DNA of 64,000 bases, from contig JANSJX010000050.1 of NCBI GenBank assembly GCA_026168455.1, forward strand, positions 31,001-95,000. The letters are read 5' to 3'. A model generated the notes under the pieces. It did not search any database and was not told the DNA's origin. It was given only the letters and a program-made list of their open reading frames with translations. The stretch's first letter is position 1. Each line of letters begins with the position of its first letter. A program made the position numbers and the translations under genes. The DNA is from Theocolax elegans (lineage: Eukaryota; Arthropoda; Insecta; Hymenoptera; Cerocephalidae). Shown one piece after another: positions 1 through 12,153 of this stretch.

Positions 1-2271
1 GCGAACGTGAACGATTTTAGGGAAGGGGGCATCATGTTGTTGACTAAAAGTATTATGTATTATGAACTAAAATGAATGAGCTATAATTATTATTTATACA
101 GACACATGGTGAACCCGACATGGTGTTTAAATAGTACTATACGGCAAGTGCAATATGAAACAAAGAAGAGTTGCGTTTGCTTCTTATAACAAATATGGAA
201 TGATGCAGGTTAATGATTTATTAGTTATTTGTGATTGAGGAAAACATTGTATGCTCATTGAAATTTATTATTTTGATTGCAGACTGGCTCATACTGACAC
301 ATATATAGGGCTTGGAGAACTATCAAGTGCAAGTGCATTGTACTGAGTTGAAGCAAGAAGTTGTGGTGCTGTACATAAAATTTGGAAAACATATGTTCTG
401 TGACTGTAGAGGTACTATTAGCAAACAGAAGGAACTTGACCTGTACTTTGACAAATTTGGTTGCATTTTAATTTATAGATAATATACCCATTTTGCAAAA
501 GTACTGGTCTCTTTATAACTCCCTGCACATACATAGTGACATGGAGGTATAGACATATTATCGCAGCGAACGTGCATGATTTTAGGGTAAGGAGGCATCA
601 TGTGGCCTAAAAGTATTATGTAATATTAACTAAACTAATGAGCTATAATAATTATTGATACAGACACATGGTGAACCCGACATGGTGTTTAAATAGTACT
701 ATACCGCAAGTGCAGTATGAAACAAAGAAGAGTTGCGTTTGCTTCTTATAACTAATATGGAATGATGCAGGTTAATGGTTTATTAGTTATTTGTGACTGA
801 GGAAAACATTGTATGCTCATTGAAAGTTATTATTTTGATTGCAGACTGGCTCATACTGACACATGTATAGGGCTTGGAGAACTATCAAGTGCAAGTGCAT
901 TGTACTGAGTTGAGCGCAAGCAGTTGTGGAGCTGTATATAAAATTTGGAAAACATATGTTCTGTGACTGTAGAGGTACTATTAGCAGACAGAAGGAACTT
1001 GACCTGTACTTTGACAAATTTGTGTGCATTTTAATTTATAGATAATGCCCGCATTTTGTTAAAGTACTGGTCTAGTTATAACTCCCTACACATACATAGT
1101 GACATGGAGGTATAGACATATTATCGCAGCGAACGTGCATGATTTTAGGGTAAGGAGGCATCATGTGGCCTAAAAGTATTATGTAATATTAACTAAACTA
1201 ATGAGCTATAATAATTATTGATACAGACACATGGTGAACCCGACATGGTGTTTAAATAGTACTATACCGCAAGTGCAGTATGAAACAAAGAAGAGTTGCG
1301 TTTGCTTCTTATAACAATATGGAATGATGCAGGTTAATGGTTTATTAGTTATTTGTGATTGAGGAAACATTGTATGCTCATTGAAATTTATTATTTTGAT
1401 TGCAGACTGGCTCATACTGACACATGTATAGGGGCTTGGAGAACTATCAAGTGCAAGTGCATTGTACTGAGTTGAAGCGCAAGAAGTTGTGGAGCTGTAC
1501 ATAAAATTTGGAAAACATATGTTCTGTGACTGTAGAGGTACTATTAGCAAACAGAAGGAACTTGACCTGTACTTTGACAAATTTGTGTGCATTTTAATTT
1601 ATAGATAATGCCCGCATTTTGTTAAAGTACTGGTCTAGTTATAACTCCCTACACATACATAGTGACATGGAGGTATAGACATATTATCGTAGCGAACGTG
1701 AACGATTTTAGGGTAAGGGGGCATCTTGTTGTTGACTAAGAGTATTATGTATTATTAACTAAAATGTATGAGCCATAATAATTATTGATACCGACACATT
1801 GTGAACCCGACATGGTGTTTAAATAGTACTATACAGCAAGTGCAATATGAAACAAAGAAGAGTTGCGTTTGCTTCTTATAACTAATATGGAATGATGCAG
1901 GTTAATGGTTTATTAGTTATTTGGGATTGAGATAAACATTGTATGCTCATTGAAATTTATTATTTTGATTGTATACTGGCTCATACTGACACATGTATGG
2001 GGCTTGGAAATCTATCAATTGCAAGTGCATTGTACTGAGTTGAGGGAGTGCAGTTGTACAGTTGTATATAAATTTGAGAAACATGTGTTCTGTGACTGTA
2101 GAGGTACTATTAGCAGACAGAAGGAACGTGCCCTGTACTTTGACAAATTTGGGCGCATTTTAATTTATAGATATTACGCGCATTTTGACAAAGTACTGGT
2201 CAAGTTATAATTCCCTGCACATACACAGTGACATAAGGGTATAGACAGATTATCGTAGCGAACGTGCACGT
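1..2271. repeat. Satellite unit A, four tandem copies
   Basis: Four head-to-tail copies of a unit of about 565 bp. The 'agggtaag'-type landmark recurs near 15, 579, 1142, 1705 and 2272, so the spacing is 563-567 bp. Shared blocks include 'atggtgaacccgacatggtg', 'gaagagttgcgtttgcttct' and 'ctgtgactgtagaggtacta'. Copies differ by scattered substitutions and one-base indels. Short reading frames occur on both strands, but most are frame-shifted between copies, so I do not call genes. No known repeat family is recognised. Confidence 0.93.
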
Positions 2272-2856
2272 TTTCAGGGTAAGGCGGCATTCTGTTGCTG
2301 ACTAAAAGTATTATTTATTATCGTCAAAAATTAATGAACTATGCTATTTGTAAAACAGACATAGGGTGAAAGCAACACAGTGTTTAAATTGCACTATATA
2401 GCAAGTGTAATATGAAACAACGAAGATTTGCTTATTTGCTCATACCTGATATGGCATGATGCAGGTTAGTGGTTTTAATGGCACAGTTATCCGACCCCAG
2501 TATCTTTATTCTCCGCTTGCTTTTGTATAAACTGCCGTTGATCTGTTTTCTAATATAGCGCGTGTTACTGCGTATACGGTAATATCTGTAGTCGTTTTAA
2601 ATAAAGCGCCTTTTATAATTCTCTTTAAAGCTGCATTATGTAAAACTGCACCGGCGATATTATTATATTGTAGGTATAGTTATTACTTATTTAACGATAA
2701 AAACGTACCGGATAATTTATACTTAAGAGTGCCGACTGTTTTATCCTTCTGTCCGAATGGACGACGAAGGCTATTATGTCGCACTAAGCCAAGTGATTAT
2801 TCCTTTTCTAAGTGGCAACTATCTTTCGATACAGGTTAAAATGCTTACAATCTTGT
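2272..2856. repeat. Satellite unit B, 5' part (interrupted by BEL-2)
   Basis: This begins like unit A in diverged form: the 'agggtaag' landmark, a tract of A-like sequence, then 'gatgcaggttagtgg'. It then enters B-specific DNA ('cgcttgcttttgtataaact', 'aataaagcgccttttataat', 'gtggcaactatctttcgata'). The same DNA recurs uninterrupted at 50397-51729. The unit is cut at 2856 by BEL-2 and resumes at 7783. No coding potential is seen. Confidence 0.9.
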
Positions 2857-3442
2857 TGTATAAAATGAATAAATACTAATATTTTGGTTAAAACAAGGAA
2901 ATTTATTGTTTACAGGATATCGATTTGTTCGTTCTTAAGATTAGCGAGCTTCTGCCCGAATACGCCGATTTTTCGCTTTTTATACAGTCGTTCGCCGCCG
3001 CATACGCATATTACAATTTTGTTTTTTCTTTGAACAAATGAAAACGCGACATGGTATCGATTAAAAAAATAATGATAGATGAAGGAGGGATAGAAAGAGA
3101 TAGAGAGAGAAAAAGAGCAAGATAATGGGAACGAATAGAATCAAAGAAAGGCGATAAACGACGAGGAAGAAAAGGGGGAAGTAAGCAAAGAGAGGGAAAG
3201 AGAGAAAACATATGTTATACATCTATCGAATTTCTAAAATCTCTAGCCTAAACGGCCCCGAATTTCTTTTTCATAATTCGTGCTCGCTTTGATCCTCATA
3301 ACGGGATCTTTAACAACCTCGGGAAATATATCCCTAGCTGATGGCTTCACGGCCGCAAATATACCATTGTAATTGCGCTCTGAGAAAATACCTAATTATT
3401 GATTTTTTCTCTTCCCCTTTTATCGAATTTAGATCGGTAACA
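2857..3442 (-). repeat. BEL-2 3' LTR
   Basis: Full copy of the BEL-2 LTR (586 bp), downstream of pol on the minus strand. It matches 7258-7782 from 'gatatcgat' onward, including a purine-rich block near 3070-3210 (gagaga/gaagga) and a GC-richer block near 3240-3370. The sequence next to it at 3443-3457, read on the minus strand, is a short purine run (GGTGGGGAG), a plausible polypurine tract for plus-strand priming. Confidence 0.88.
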
Positions 3443-3490
3443 ATACTCCCCACCGTACAAAATATAGTTAATTTTGTACATTATCGGTAA

Positions 3491-6387
3491 TTAATATATT
3501 AACTTATGAACAGGACGCACATAATCTCCCTTTTTAGTAGTTATTTTTACTACTCGGACTATTCCATCTGCGCCGGGGAATGTTTGAATTATTTTACCTG
3601 TGCGCCAGGTATTTCGGGGTGCTTGTAAATCGACAATTAAAACAAAATCTCCTACTTTCAAAGAATATTTTTCTTCCAACCATTTCTTTCGGGGAATTAA
3701 ACTAGGCAAATATTCTCTTAGCCATCGTTTCCAAAAAGAATCCGCGAAAGATTGCGCGATTCTCCACTGTTTTCTTATACATATATTAGTTAATTCATAA
3801 TTACCTAGTTCTAATTCACCCGAGGAAGTACCAATTAAAAAATGGTTTGGCGTAAGTGCCGCACTATCTTTCGGATCGACAGATATATGCGTTAAAGGGC
3901 GCGAGTTTATCGAGTGTTCGATTTCGGTTAAAACTGTATATAAAATTTCTTCGCTTGGTGTATGCTCTTTTAAAACGACAGATAACGCGGTTTTGACGGA
4001 TTTAATTAGACGTTCCCACACGCCCCCCATATGCGGAGCATCGGGTGGATTAAATACCCATTTCATTTTATTTTTTAAAACATACTCCCGATGTTTATTA
4101 CAATCTAAATTTTTGAGCTCTTGTTTCAATTCTTTGCACGCGCCTCGAAAATTCGTGCCGTTATCGCTGTATATTACATCCGGACAGCCTCTTCTAGCAG
4201 ATAACCTTTGTAATGCCATAATCGCTGAATTTGTCGACAATGAATTAGCTAGTTCTAAATGTATAGCCCTAGTGGTAAGGCATGTAAATAGCACGCCTCA
4301 ACGCTTTTCATAACGACGCCCAATTTTTACAGTCATTGGACCAAAGTAATCCACGCCGCAATGATTGAAAGGTTTTTTCTGATAAGCTACCCGGTCTTCT
4401 GGTAACGCACCCATCACGGGATTTTGTGGTTTAGCACGTCGTAATTTACAAATGAGACAATTATATACGATCGATAGTAGTGAATTTCGAAGCCCGATTA
4501 CATAAAATTTTTGTCTAACCTCGTTGATGACGGTTTCATGATTCGCGTGATAAAACCGACGATGATTATCTTTTAAAAGAAACTTGACAGCTTCATTTTT
4601 CCCATCTAAAATTATCGGGCAGTTATTAAAAATTAATTTATCAATTTTAGTCACACGTCCTTCCGCACGTAGAATGCCTTCTTCGTCAATAAATGGTCGA
4701 ACATTTAAAATTTTACTTTTCTTATTTATATTTTTCCCTTGTTTAATTTGATTTAATTCGTCTGCAAAACATTCGGCTTGAAATGATCGAAAACAAAATT
4801 TTTCTGCTTCGCAGATATCATCGTAATTTTTTCGGAATTTATTTAACCAACGGTCTGCTGCTTTTCTTACTCTTCGAGCTAAAGTTAATAAACCTCGCCA
4901 CCCGCACAATCCCAAACGCTTAGCTAGTTCCGAAAATGGCGTCCTTTCATCAGTCAATACAAATAAACGAGCATTACGAACTTCCATCTTATCTATGCTT
5001 AGTTTTTCATCTGAACTTAAAGTTTTCGGAAGCGGCCATTTGTTTTCGGATAAACGTAAAAAATCGGGACCGATGAACCATGGATTATTTTTTGTCATTT
5101 CGCCTTTTACCCATCGCGTGGAATAATCTGCCGGGTTCAATTTGGTAGGTACCCAGTGCCATTCAGCACTAGAAGTCAATTCGCCTATCTCACCTAATCG
5201 ATGTGCAACAAATATTTGACGTGTCCTCGGTTCGGATTTTATCCACCTTATTACCGTCATCGAATCAGACCATAAAAAGCGTTTATTTATTTTCAAATCA
5301 ATTTTCTTTTCTACCGAATTTATCAACCTGGCTCCTAATAACGCGGCCTGTAATTCAAGACGCGGGATATTCATAGGTTTTAGCGGAGCTATTCTTGTTT
5401 TTGCCATAACTAATGATACGTGAGCCGGCTCATTTGGTATTTCAAAACGTAAATAAATTACCGACGAATATGCTTTTAGGCTTGCATCACAAAAGGCATG
5501 TAATTGAATATTTGTATATTTTTTATTTTTAGGTGTCATGCATCGCGAAATTGAAAATAGGGAAATATTTTTTAAGTTTTCAAGCCATTTTAACCATCCA
5601 ATATGTTCTTCGTCTCGAATCACGTCATCCCATCTTACTCCGCTACGCCAGATTTCTTGCATTAGAATTTTAGATTGTAGGGTAAACGGACCAAGCAAAC
5701 CAAGTGGATCAAAAACAGACATAATTATCTTTAATACTTCTCTTTTGGTGGGTTTTTTCGTTCCCATAAGTAATTCATTTGGTATTCTATTAAAGCCTAC
5801 GTTAAAACTTAAAACATCTAAATTATTATCCCAAAAAAGACCAAGAACGCGCTCTCCTCCCTGGTTGCAGATCGAAGTCTTCGGTTTATTATTTGCAATC
5901 GATTCTTCCACGATTCCGTTAAAAACACGTGGGTCATTACTCGCCCAACCATGCATATAAAAATTTGCTTTTTTGTTTATTTCTATTACATCGCGAATAA
6001 TAGTTGACGCATTTTTTATCGTCTCGCTACTTGCAAGATAATCGTCTACATACGAGTTATTTTGAATACTTTTCGAAGCAACAGGCGATATGTATGCATA
6101 TTTTTCTGCATTTTTGTCTTTAATATATAATGCACTACATTGGGATGAATTTGCTCCGAAAACAAGGCAGGTCATTTCGTATGTATCGGGGTATTTTTGT
6201 CTTTCTGCTCCACGCCAAAGAAACCGTAAAGCACCGCGATCTTAATCAGTAACGTAAACACGTAGGTACATATCATTTATATCAGCCTTATATGCAATAG
6301 CAAATTGCCTAAATCTTAAAAGAATTCCCGGTAAGGAACGGAGTAAATCAGGGCCCGAATCAAGTTGGTCGTTAGAATAATATAAAC
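3491..6387 (-). pseudogene. pol: BEL/Pao pol polyprotein remnant (RT to integrase)
   Basis: Reads on the minus strand. The first part is the RT palm region, with a DINDMYLRV stretch, an FLWRG block and the catalytic YVDD box near 6045. Next come the A17 region (FDPLGLLGPF), RNase H (AFCDAS, PRLELQAALLGARL, LWSDSMTVIRW), the integrase H2C2 finger (HRRFYHANHETV...CLICKLRR), and the integrase core (CGVDYFGP, YSDNGTNF, MGGVWERLIKSVK). It ends in the usual basic C-terminal region (DYVRPVHKLIY). Two in-frame nonsense codons break it: TAA near 6245 before the FLWRG block, and TGA at 4295-4297 where relatives have Trp in EKRWGVLFTC. The rest of the frame is open, so decay is mild. Gag, protease and the start of RT are absent. 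About 65% similar by eye to the pol at 19393-23273, so it is a different family. Confidence 0.93.
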
Positions 6388-6583
6388 TTAAAGCAAACAC
6401 ATCAAATTATATAAATAAAATGAATTAATAATATAATAAATATAATTAAAATAATATAATAATATACATTTATTTTTTGTGCAATTCTTATTAATATTAT
6501 ACTTTAAGATTAAAAAAAGTTATACCATCACTTGCATGGAAATGAAAACATTGTTTTCATGGTTAGAATTTTATCAATGTTTG

Positions 6584-6615
<32 letters not shown>

Positions 6616-7257
6616 ACTCTTTCTCTTGTCGAGATGTCAAAGGTCGACATGCTAGTATAGGATATGAGCGAATATGAAATCTTCACCTTGCAATAGTATC
6701 TGCATTGCACTACAATAAAAAATACCGAAACGGAATAATGTGAGGTATTGGAAATAATTACGTAAATAAATAATTTTAATTCATAACTTTTCACACAAAA
6801 TCGGCCAGATGATTCAGCTGTGACAAAAGTATTCACCTGAAACTAGCTCCCTCTCGTGGCCACGTTTGAACTTCTTCCATAAGTTTTTACTTCTGTACGC
6901 GCTCTCTCACGGGCTGGAAAGCATTGTTTCTCTTTCTATCTCATGCCTTTCCTATACTATCTCTATCTCATTTTGTTTGAAGTTGACTATATATATCAAA
7001 AGGGAGAAGACGAAAATTGAGGAAAGGAAATCAGCAAGCAATATCTTTGGCATTGATTTTCTTGATTGTGCGTAAATGAATTCGTGTAAAACTTGTTGTA
7101 CAGTAAAGATTAATAAATAAGGAACGTAATGCGTGGTCAATAGCACAAATACATAATGTAATAATGCAGCGGTTAGAAAAGTAAACATCTGGGGGGCTAG
7201 TTAGCTGTATATCATGGCTCTCGCGCCTATACTTGCGTCAGGCGCTATCACGCCTTT
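6388..7257. other. Non-coding filler inside BEL-2, unknown origin
   Basis: This DNA replaces the 5' part of BEL-2. It contains AT-rich sequence (6400-6520), a CT microsatellite near 6586-6620, and mixed sequence to 7257 with no match to the other elements in the window. Reading frames here are short and low-complexity. It could be a second insertion or filler from a deletion event. No terminal repeats were recognised at its edges. Confidence 0.5.
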
Positions 7258-7782
7258 TGATATCGATGTGTTCGTTCTTAAGATTAGCGAGCTTCTGCCC
7301 GAATACGCCGATTTTTCGCTTTTTATACAGACGTTCGTCGCCGCATACGCATATTACAATTTTGTTTTTTCTTTGAACAAATGAAAACGCGACATGGTAT
7401 CGATTAAAAAAAAATGATAGATGAAGGAGGGATAGAAAGAGATAGAGAGAGAAAAAGAGCAAGATAATGGGAACGAATAGAATCAAAGAAAGGCGAAAAA
7501 CGACGAGGAAGAAAAGGGGGAAGCAAAGAGAGGGAAAGAGAGAAAACATATGTTATACATCTATCGAATTTCTAAAATCTCTAGCCTAAACGGCCCCGAA
7601 TTTCTTTTTCATAATTCGTGCTCGCTTTGATCCTCATAACGGGATCTTTAACAACCTCAGGAAATATATCCCTAGCTGATGGCTTCACGGCCGCAAATAT
7701 ACCATTGTAATTGCGCTCTGAGAAAATACCTAATTATTGATTTTTTCTCTCTTCCCCTTTTATCGAATTTAGATCGGTAACA
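7258..7782 (-). repeat. BEL-2 5' LTR, partial
   Basis: Direct repeat of 2919-3442. The copies differ by a few substitutions and small indels, for example in the purine tract and in 'cctcaggaa' versus 'cctcgggaa'. It ends ...GGTAACA at 7782, next to the CTTGT duplication. On the minus strand this is the upstream LTR. Its downstream (U5-side) edge is missing where it meets the filler DNA. Confidence 0.87.
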
Positions 7783-8523
7783 CTTGTATTATCTTCGTTA
7801 CAGTTTATCAAATAGTTCCTTCAACCGACTTCTAACGAACGACGACTTCCATAAGTGTTCCAGTTCCTTACCGATGAGCCCAAACTGGCCTTCTAAGACA
7901 ATTATTATAAAACTAAATGTTTGTACTTTAGTAAACTACAGAAAACCATTAGCCATTCTTGGTGAAAAGTAGCTAGAAGCTTCCCTTTTTCTTAGGTAGG
8001 ATTGGTTCTGGTATGCTGGTATGCTTATATTGTTTTATATGTTAGAGGGCACTTACGCATGGATTCACATACTTTCATTTACCGCTGCTGCAAAAAACGC
8101 ATAGAGAATACTGGAGGAACCAACCATGTAGGTAAGTTTGTAAAAGTGAAGAGCATGGCGTTGAATACTTGTTTGTCGTTTACGAAAACATCGTATGCTC
8201 AATTATATATATTATTTTGATTGCAGTCTGGCTCATTTTGACACATATATGGGGCTATGAGATCTTTCAATTCCAAGGGCATTGTACTGAGTTGAGCGCA
8301 AGCAGTTGTGGAATTGTTTATAAAATTTGGAAAACATCTGTTATGTAACTTCAGAGGAACTATTAGCCGATAGATGGAACTTGACCTGTACTTTGAGAAA
8401 TTTGGGCACACTTTAATCTTTAGATAATGAACTCATTTTCTCCAAGTAACGGTCTAGCTATAACTCCTTGCACATACATAGTGACATGGAGGTATAGACA
8501 TATTATCGTCGCGAACGTGCACG
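7783..8523. repeat. Satellite unit B, 3' part
   Basis: Continuation of the unit interrupted at 2856. It starts 'cttgtattatcttcg', matching 16940 and 50985, and runs through 'agtttatcaaatagttcctt' and 'tagccattcttggtgaaaag'. It joins A-like sequence at 'aaaacatcgtatgctcaatt' near 8185. The last 340 bp correspond to the second half of unit A. Not coding. Confidence 0.88.
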
Positions 8524-9297
8524 ATTTTAGGGTAAGGAGGCAACATGTTGTGGTCTAAAAGTATTATGTATTATTACCTAAAATTAATGAGCTATAATAA
8601 TTATTGATACAGACACATGGTGAACCCGACATGGTGTTTAAGTAGTACTATACAGCAATTGCAGCATGGAACAAAGAAGAGTTGCGTTTGCTTCTTATAA
8701 CAAATATGGAATGATGCAGGTTAATAGTTTATTAGTTATTTGTGTTTGAGGAAAACATCCTATGCTCAATTATATATATTATTTTGATTGCAGTCTGGCT
8801 CATTTTGACACATGTATGGGGCTTGGAGAACAATCAATTGCGAGTGCATTGTACTGAGTCGAGCGCAAGCAGTTGTTGAGCTGAATATAAAATTTGGGAA
8901 ACATATGTTCTGTGACTGTAGAGGTACTATTAGCAGACAGAAGGAACTTGACCTGTACTTTGACAAATTTGGTTGCATTTTAATTTGTAGATAATATACC
9001 CATTTTGCCAAAGTACTGGTCTAGTTATAACTCCCTGCACCTACACAGTGACATAAAGGTATAGACATATTATCGCAGCGAACGTGCATGATTTTAGGGT
9101 AAGGAGGCATCATGTTGTGGCCTAAAAGTATTATGTAATATTAACTAAACTAATGAACTATAATAATTATTCATACAGACACATGGTGAACCCGACATGA
9201 TGTTTAAATAGTACTATACCGCAAGTGCAGTATGAAACAAAGAAGAGTTGCGTTTGCTTCTTATAACAAATATGGAATGATGCAGGTTAATGGTTTA
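8524..9297. repeat. Satellite unit A copies (interrupted by Helitron-type insertion)
   Basis: One full unit A (landmarks near 8524 and 9094) and the start of the next. The second is cut in 'gcaggttaatggttta' at 9297. The missing continuation 'ttagttatttgtgtttgagg' is found at 15423, after the inserted element. Confidence 0.9.
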
Positions 9298-9301
9298 CTA
9301 G

Positions 9302-10056
9302 CAACAAATACCTCGGTCGCTAACGCTCCCTCGGTCGATTTAAACTTTTGATTTATTTTGTTGTATCAATATTAATTATTAGGAAAACATTTAAACTATA
9401 TGAAGTTATAAAGTTATAAGATTTAATTTTTCATTTTCTAAGTTTAGATAAATATAATATATTAATACTAAGTAATAATAATCTTACTTATTTGTTAACA
9501 TTTATTATTGTCTATTTTTTAATGCACATAATTACAATAATAATTGGATTTTATTATTCTTCAATTAAAACACTCTATGATTTTATATTATTATTATTAT
9601 TCTTATGGCGTTGTCCAACCTTATTTCCTTTGTAATTATTATATGTGAAAAAATAAATAAAATTACAATTGTATGAATACAATAAAAAAAGATAATTAGG
9701 TAACCTTTAATTTATGCACATTTAGATTTTACATGTATATATGGGCAATTTCTCGTAAATTGATCATGTCAAAAAATAAAAATCATGAAAAATAGAAAAT
9801 TTTATTAAATAAAAATTTAAAATAAAATATTATTTATAATTATTAATGATTGATTTTCACCTATCGATTACTCAACATTTGGAGGATAAAAGTTCTATAT
9901 ATATAAAAAAAAAAATTAAATTAAAGTTAATTTATTATTTTGTAATTTATTTATTTATTTATTTATTTTTTATTATTATTTTTTTAAATAAATTAAATAT
10001 TAAATATATATAATAGAAAAAATTAAAGTTAAAGTTAAAGTTAAATAAAAATTAAA
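9302..10056. other. AT-rich non-coding part of the Helitron-type insertion
   Basis: After the terminal CTAG and a GC-rich motif with two 'cctcggtcg' direct repeats, this stretch is very AT-rich. It contains homopolymer runs and a TTTA microsatellite near 9945-9970. No reading frame or structured repeat is seen. Confidence 0.6.
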
Positions 10057-10460
10057 TTCCATCAAAAACCTTTCTCCGTTTCTGTGACGTCAATCTATTT
10101 GTGTGACGTAATTGTCGATGTGACGATATTTTTTGATAAATAGATGTATCACATGTTTTTTGACGCACTGTTGAGGGTTAATGTTTTTAGTTGTTTTTTT
10201 AAAAGGGGTAAAATGTGAAGGGGGAAGGGGTGGTGGTATAGGGTGTACCCTGACCACCTAGACATCGTCTTCAGGAAGTGACAATTTTTTTTGCATATTC
10301 AAGCAGGGTGGCACACTACTTACCAGTAGACGATGTCCAGATGACCCGGAGGTCACCCTGACCACCTGGACATCGTCTTCAGGAAATGACAATTTTTTTT
10401 GCATATTCAAGCAGGGTGGTACACTACTTACCAGTAGACGATGTCCAGATGACCCGGAGG
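10057..10460. repeat. Long inverted repeat, left arm
   Basis: From 'ttccatcaaaaacctttctc' onward this arm is the reverse complement of DNA ending at 15402. The match covers 'tgacgtcaatctatttg', 'gggtaaaatgtgaaggggga' and the following 108-bp minisatellite, with a few mismatches. The left arm carries two minisatellite copies; the right arm carries about six. The arms lie inside the Helitron-type boundaries. They may therefore be a nested inverted-repeat element or part of the Helitron itself. Confidence 0.85.
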
Positions 10461-10484
10461 TAAAAAAAAATAAATCAACAACAT

Positions 10485-10880
10485 AACAATTCAAAAATTG
10501 AAGCAGCACTTTTAAAGCGTAGCGCTAATATTGCTAAGTTTTTAACAAAGCGTTAAAAATAAATTAATTAATAAAAAAAATCATATCTGAAGTGCACACT
10601 TAATTCAAATATTTACAAATATACATATAAGCAGCACCTTTAAAGAGTAGCGCTCAAAATTTTAAAATAAATCATCAATAGAACAATTCAAAAATTGAAG
10701 CAGCACCTTTAAAGCGTAGCGCTAATATTGCTAAGTTTCTAACAAAGCGTTAAAAATAAATTAATTAATAAAAAAAATCATATCTAAAGTGCACACTTAA
10801 TTCAAATATTTACAAATATGCATATAAATAGCACCTTTAAAGAGTAGCACTCAAAATTTCAAAATAAATGAACAATATAT
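10485..10880. repeat. Two tandem ~198-bp repeats
   Basis: The block 'acaattcaaaaattgaagca' recurs at about 10485 and 10683. It is followed in both copies by 'cctttaaagcgtagcgctaa' or a close variant, and then by 'gtgcacacttaattcaaata'. The two copies are nearly identical. Not coding. Confidence 0.8.
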
Positions 10881-11193
10881 ATTGAACAAAATATATGAAC
10901 AATATATGTCAGTCCCAAGCCTGTAATCGCAGAGGGAAAATGAAATTAAACAAAAAAATTATAAAACAAAGAAATAATGTCACTTTCCGAGGACGATGTC
11001 TAGGTTGTCAGGATGACCTCCAGGTCAACTACCCATCCTCCTTTAATTCCCTCACCTTACCCTATTTTAACTCTTTTTAAAAAACTCAAGTTCATGATAA
11101 TGAATCAATAAATGAAAATGCTACTCCTCATTTAAAAAAAAAATTAGATGTTATTGCAGAACTTAAGAGTAAACAAAAAAAAATAAAAATAAT

Positions 11194-11397
11194 ATGTATG
11201 ATGGTAAAATAGCAAATAATTATTTTAATGAATCTTTAATAATTGAAAATTATTTAGGTACAATGTCTGAAATTTGTAAATATTGCCATGCAAAACATTT
11301 TTCATGTGAATACAATAAAAATAAATTATTTTCAAGTTGTTGTCAAATGGCTAAAGTAACGCTACCTGACAATCCTACATGGGTGAAAATCATCTAA
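11194..11397 (+). pseudogene. Helitron Rep N-terminal zinc-finger remnant
   Basis: A 67-residue frame holds the pattern YLGxM-x3-CxxC-x-A-x-H-x4-E, then a short loop, then FxxCCxxxKVxLP. This matches the zinc-finger-like segment preceding the Rep domain in Helitron proteins as I know them (LG-M, two CxxC-type pairs, GKV-LP). The HUH nuclease and helicase domains are absent, so this is a fragment. It reads on the plus strand, opposite to the orientation implied by the outer termini. That fits a nested or inverted Helitron history. A second copy in the duplicated block (about 12230-12425) is frameshifted. Confidence 0.62.
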
Positions 11398-11610
11398 CGT
11401 GAACATTTGACGTTGTGATATGCAAGAAAACAAAATGAAAAAAATTATATATTTTTGGTTTCTCTGGACCAATTACAGTTTCTAGAGTACCTGTTTACAG
11501 TGGGCATACAGGATCAGTTGATTTACTCAACGTATTGAAGATTTTTAATTTTTACATTCCAGGGAAATTACATATATTTTGATATATAAAACGTAAACAT
11601 CTTGAATACA

Positions 11611-11744
11611 TCCCTAATACAAAATCTCACGTGAGATCTCAAGTGAGATTTCATGCCAAAATCTCATGTGATATTTCAATTGGAGGTGTTTAAATTTGCT
11701 AAATAATAAAAAATCAATTTCTCACGTGAGATTTTGTATAGGGA
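11611..11744. repeat. 134-bp MITE-like inverted repeat (copy 1)
   Basis: It starts TCCCTAATACAAAATCTCAC and ends in the near-complement GTGAGATTTTGTATAGGGA. The arms are about 25 bp and centre on CACGTG palindromes, with further 'ctcaagtgagat' and 'ctcatgtgatat' variants between them. It looks like a very small terminal-inverted-repeat element. No clear target duplication is visible. Confidence 0.7.
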
Positions 11745-11964
11745 TAGAAAGTTTTAATAAACATATTTTATGGAGTATACATTGAATATAACTATACCTA
11801 ATTGATAATAACAATAAAAAAATTACAAATTAACAATTCTTAACAAATTCTTCCATTTATAAAATATATGCAATGTTTCCATATAATCAATTTAACATAA
11901 TTTTTATATTTGTAATATAAATTATATATTTTTAATATTTCTTTTAGTAGTGACTTATTTTATC

Positions 11965-12153
11965 TTAAATAACAATTTTACTCTTTTTCTGAGTTTTATT
12001 TTCGTACGAGATCGACCCTAATTGATAAGGTTCACATTGTCTATTCAAATTACATTCGTAACAACTTACTTCATTAAAATTAATTTTTTGGGGCTCACAT
12101 CTACTCCATTTCCATTGATGGACTCGCATAGTTCCTTTGAATGGAGAAAACAA
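11965..12153 (-). other. Short cysteine-rich frame, unknown
   Basis: A 62-residue minus-strand frame with the spacing C-x14-C-x2-C-x5-C. It is present in both copies of the duplication (also 12999-13187) with a single residue difference. I do not recognise a family. A GTAAGT donor-like site lies inside it ('aatgaagtaagttgttacg'). It could be a captured exon fragment, which Helitrons often carry, or chance. Confidence 0.25.

Larger units (their letters stand above)
2857..7782 (-). mobile_element. BEL-2: BEL/Pao LTR retrotransposon, truncated, minus strand
   Basis: Two direct copies of an LTR (2857-3442 and about 7258-7782) flank a minus-strand pol remnant. In plus-strand terms the element starts TGTATAAAATG and ends GGTAACA. 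It is flanked by CTTGT on both sides (2852-2856 and 7783-7787), as expected for a 5-bp BEL target-site duplication. The interrupted satellite B continues across the two junctions. The 5' half (primer site, gag, protease, first part of RT) is missing, and 6388-7257 holds unrelated DNA. The inner edge of the right LTR lacks about 60 bp found in the left one. Confidence 0.9.

Noticed and set aside
3011..3211. Ser/Leu-rich minus-strand frame in the BEL-2 LTR (and at 7238-7549) as a membrane protein
   Set aside because: It is a purine-rich LTR tract read on the complementary strand, and it differs between the two LTR copies.
10258..10509. 83-residue minus-strand frame as a gene
   Set aside because: Same minisatellite in inverse orientation.
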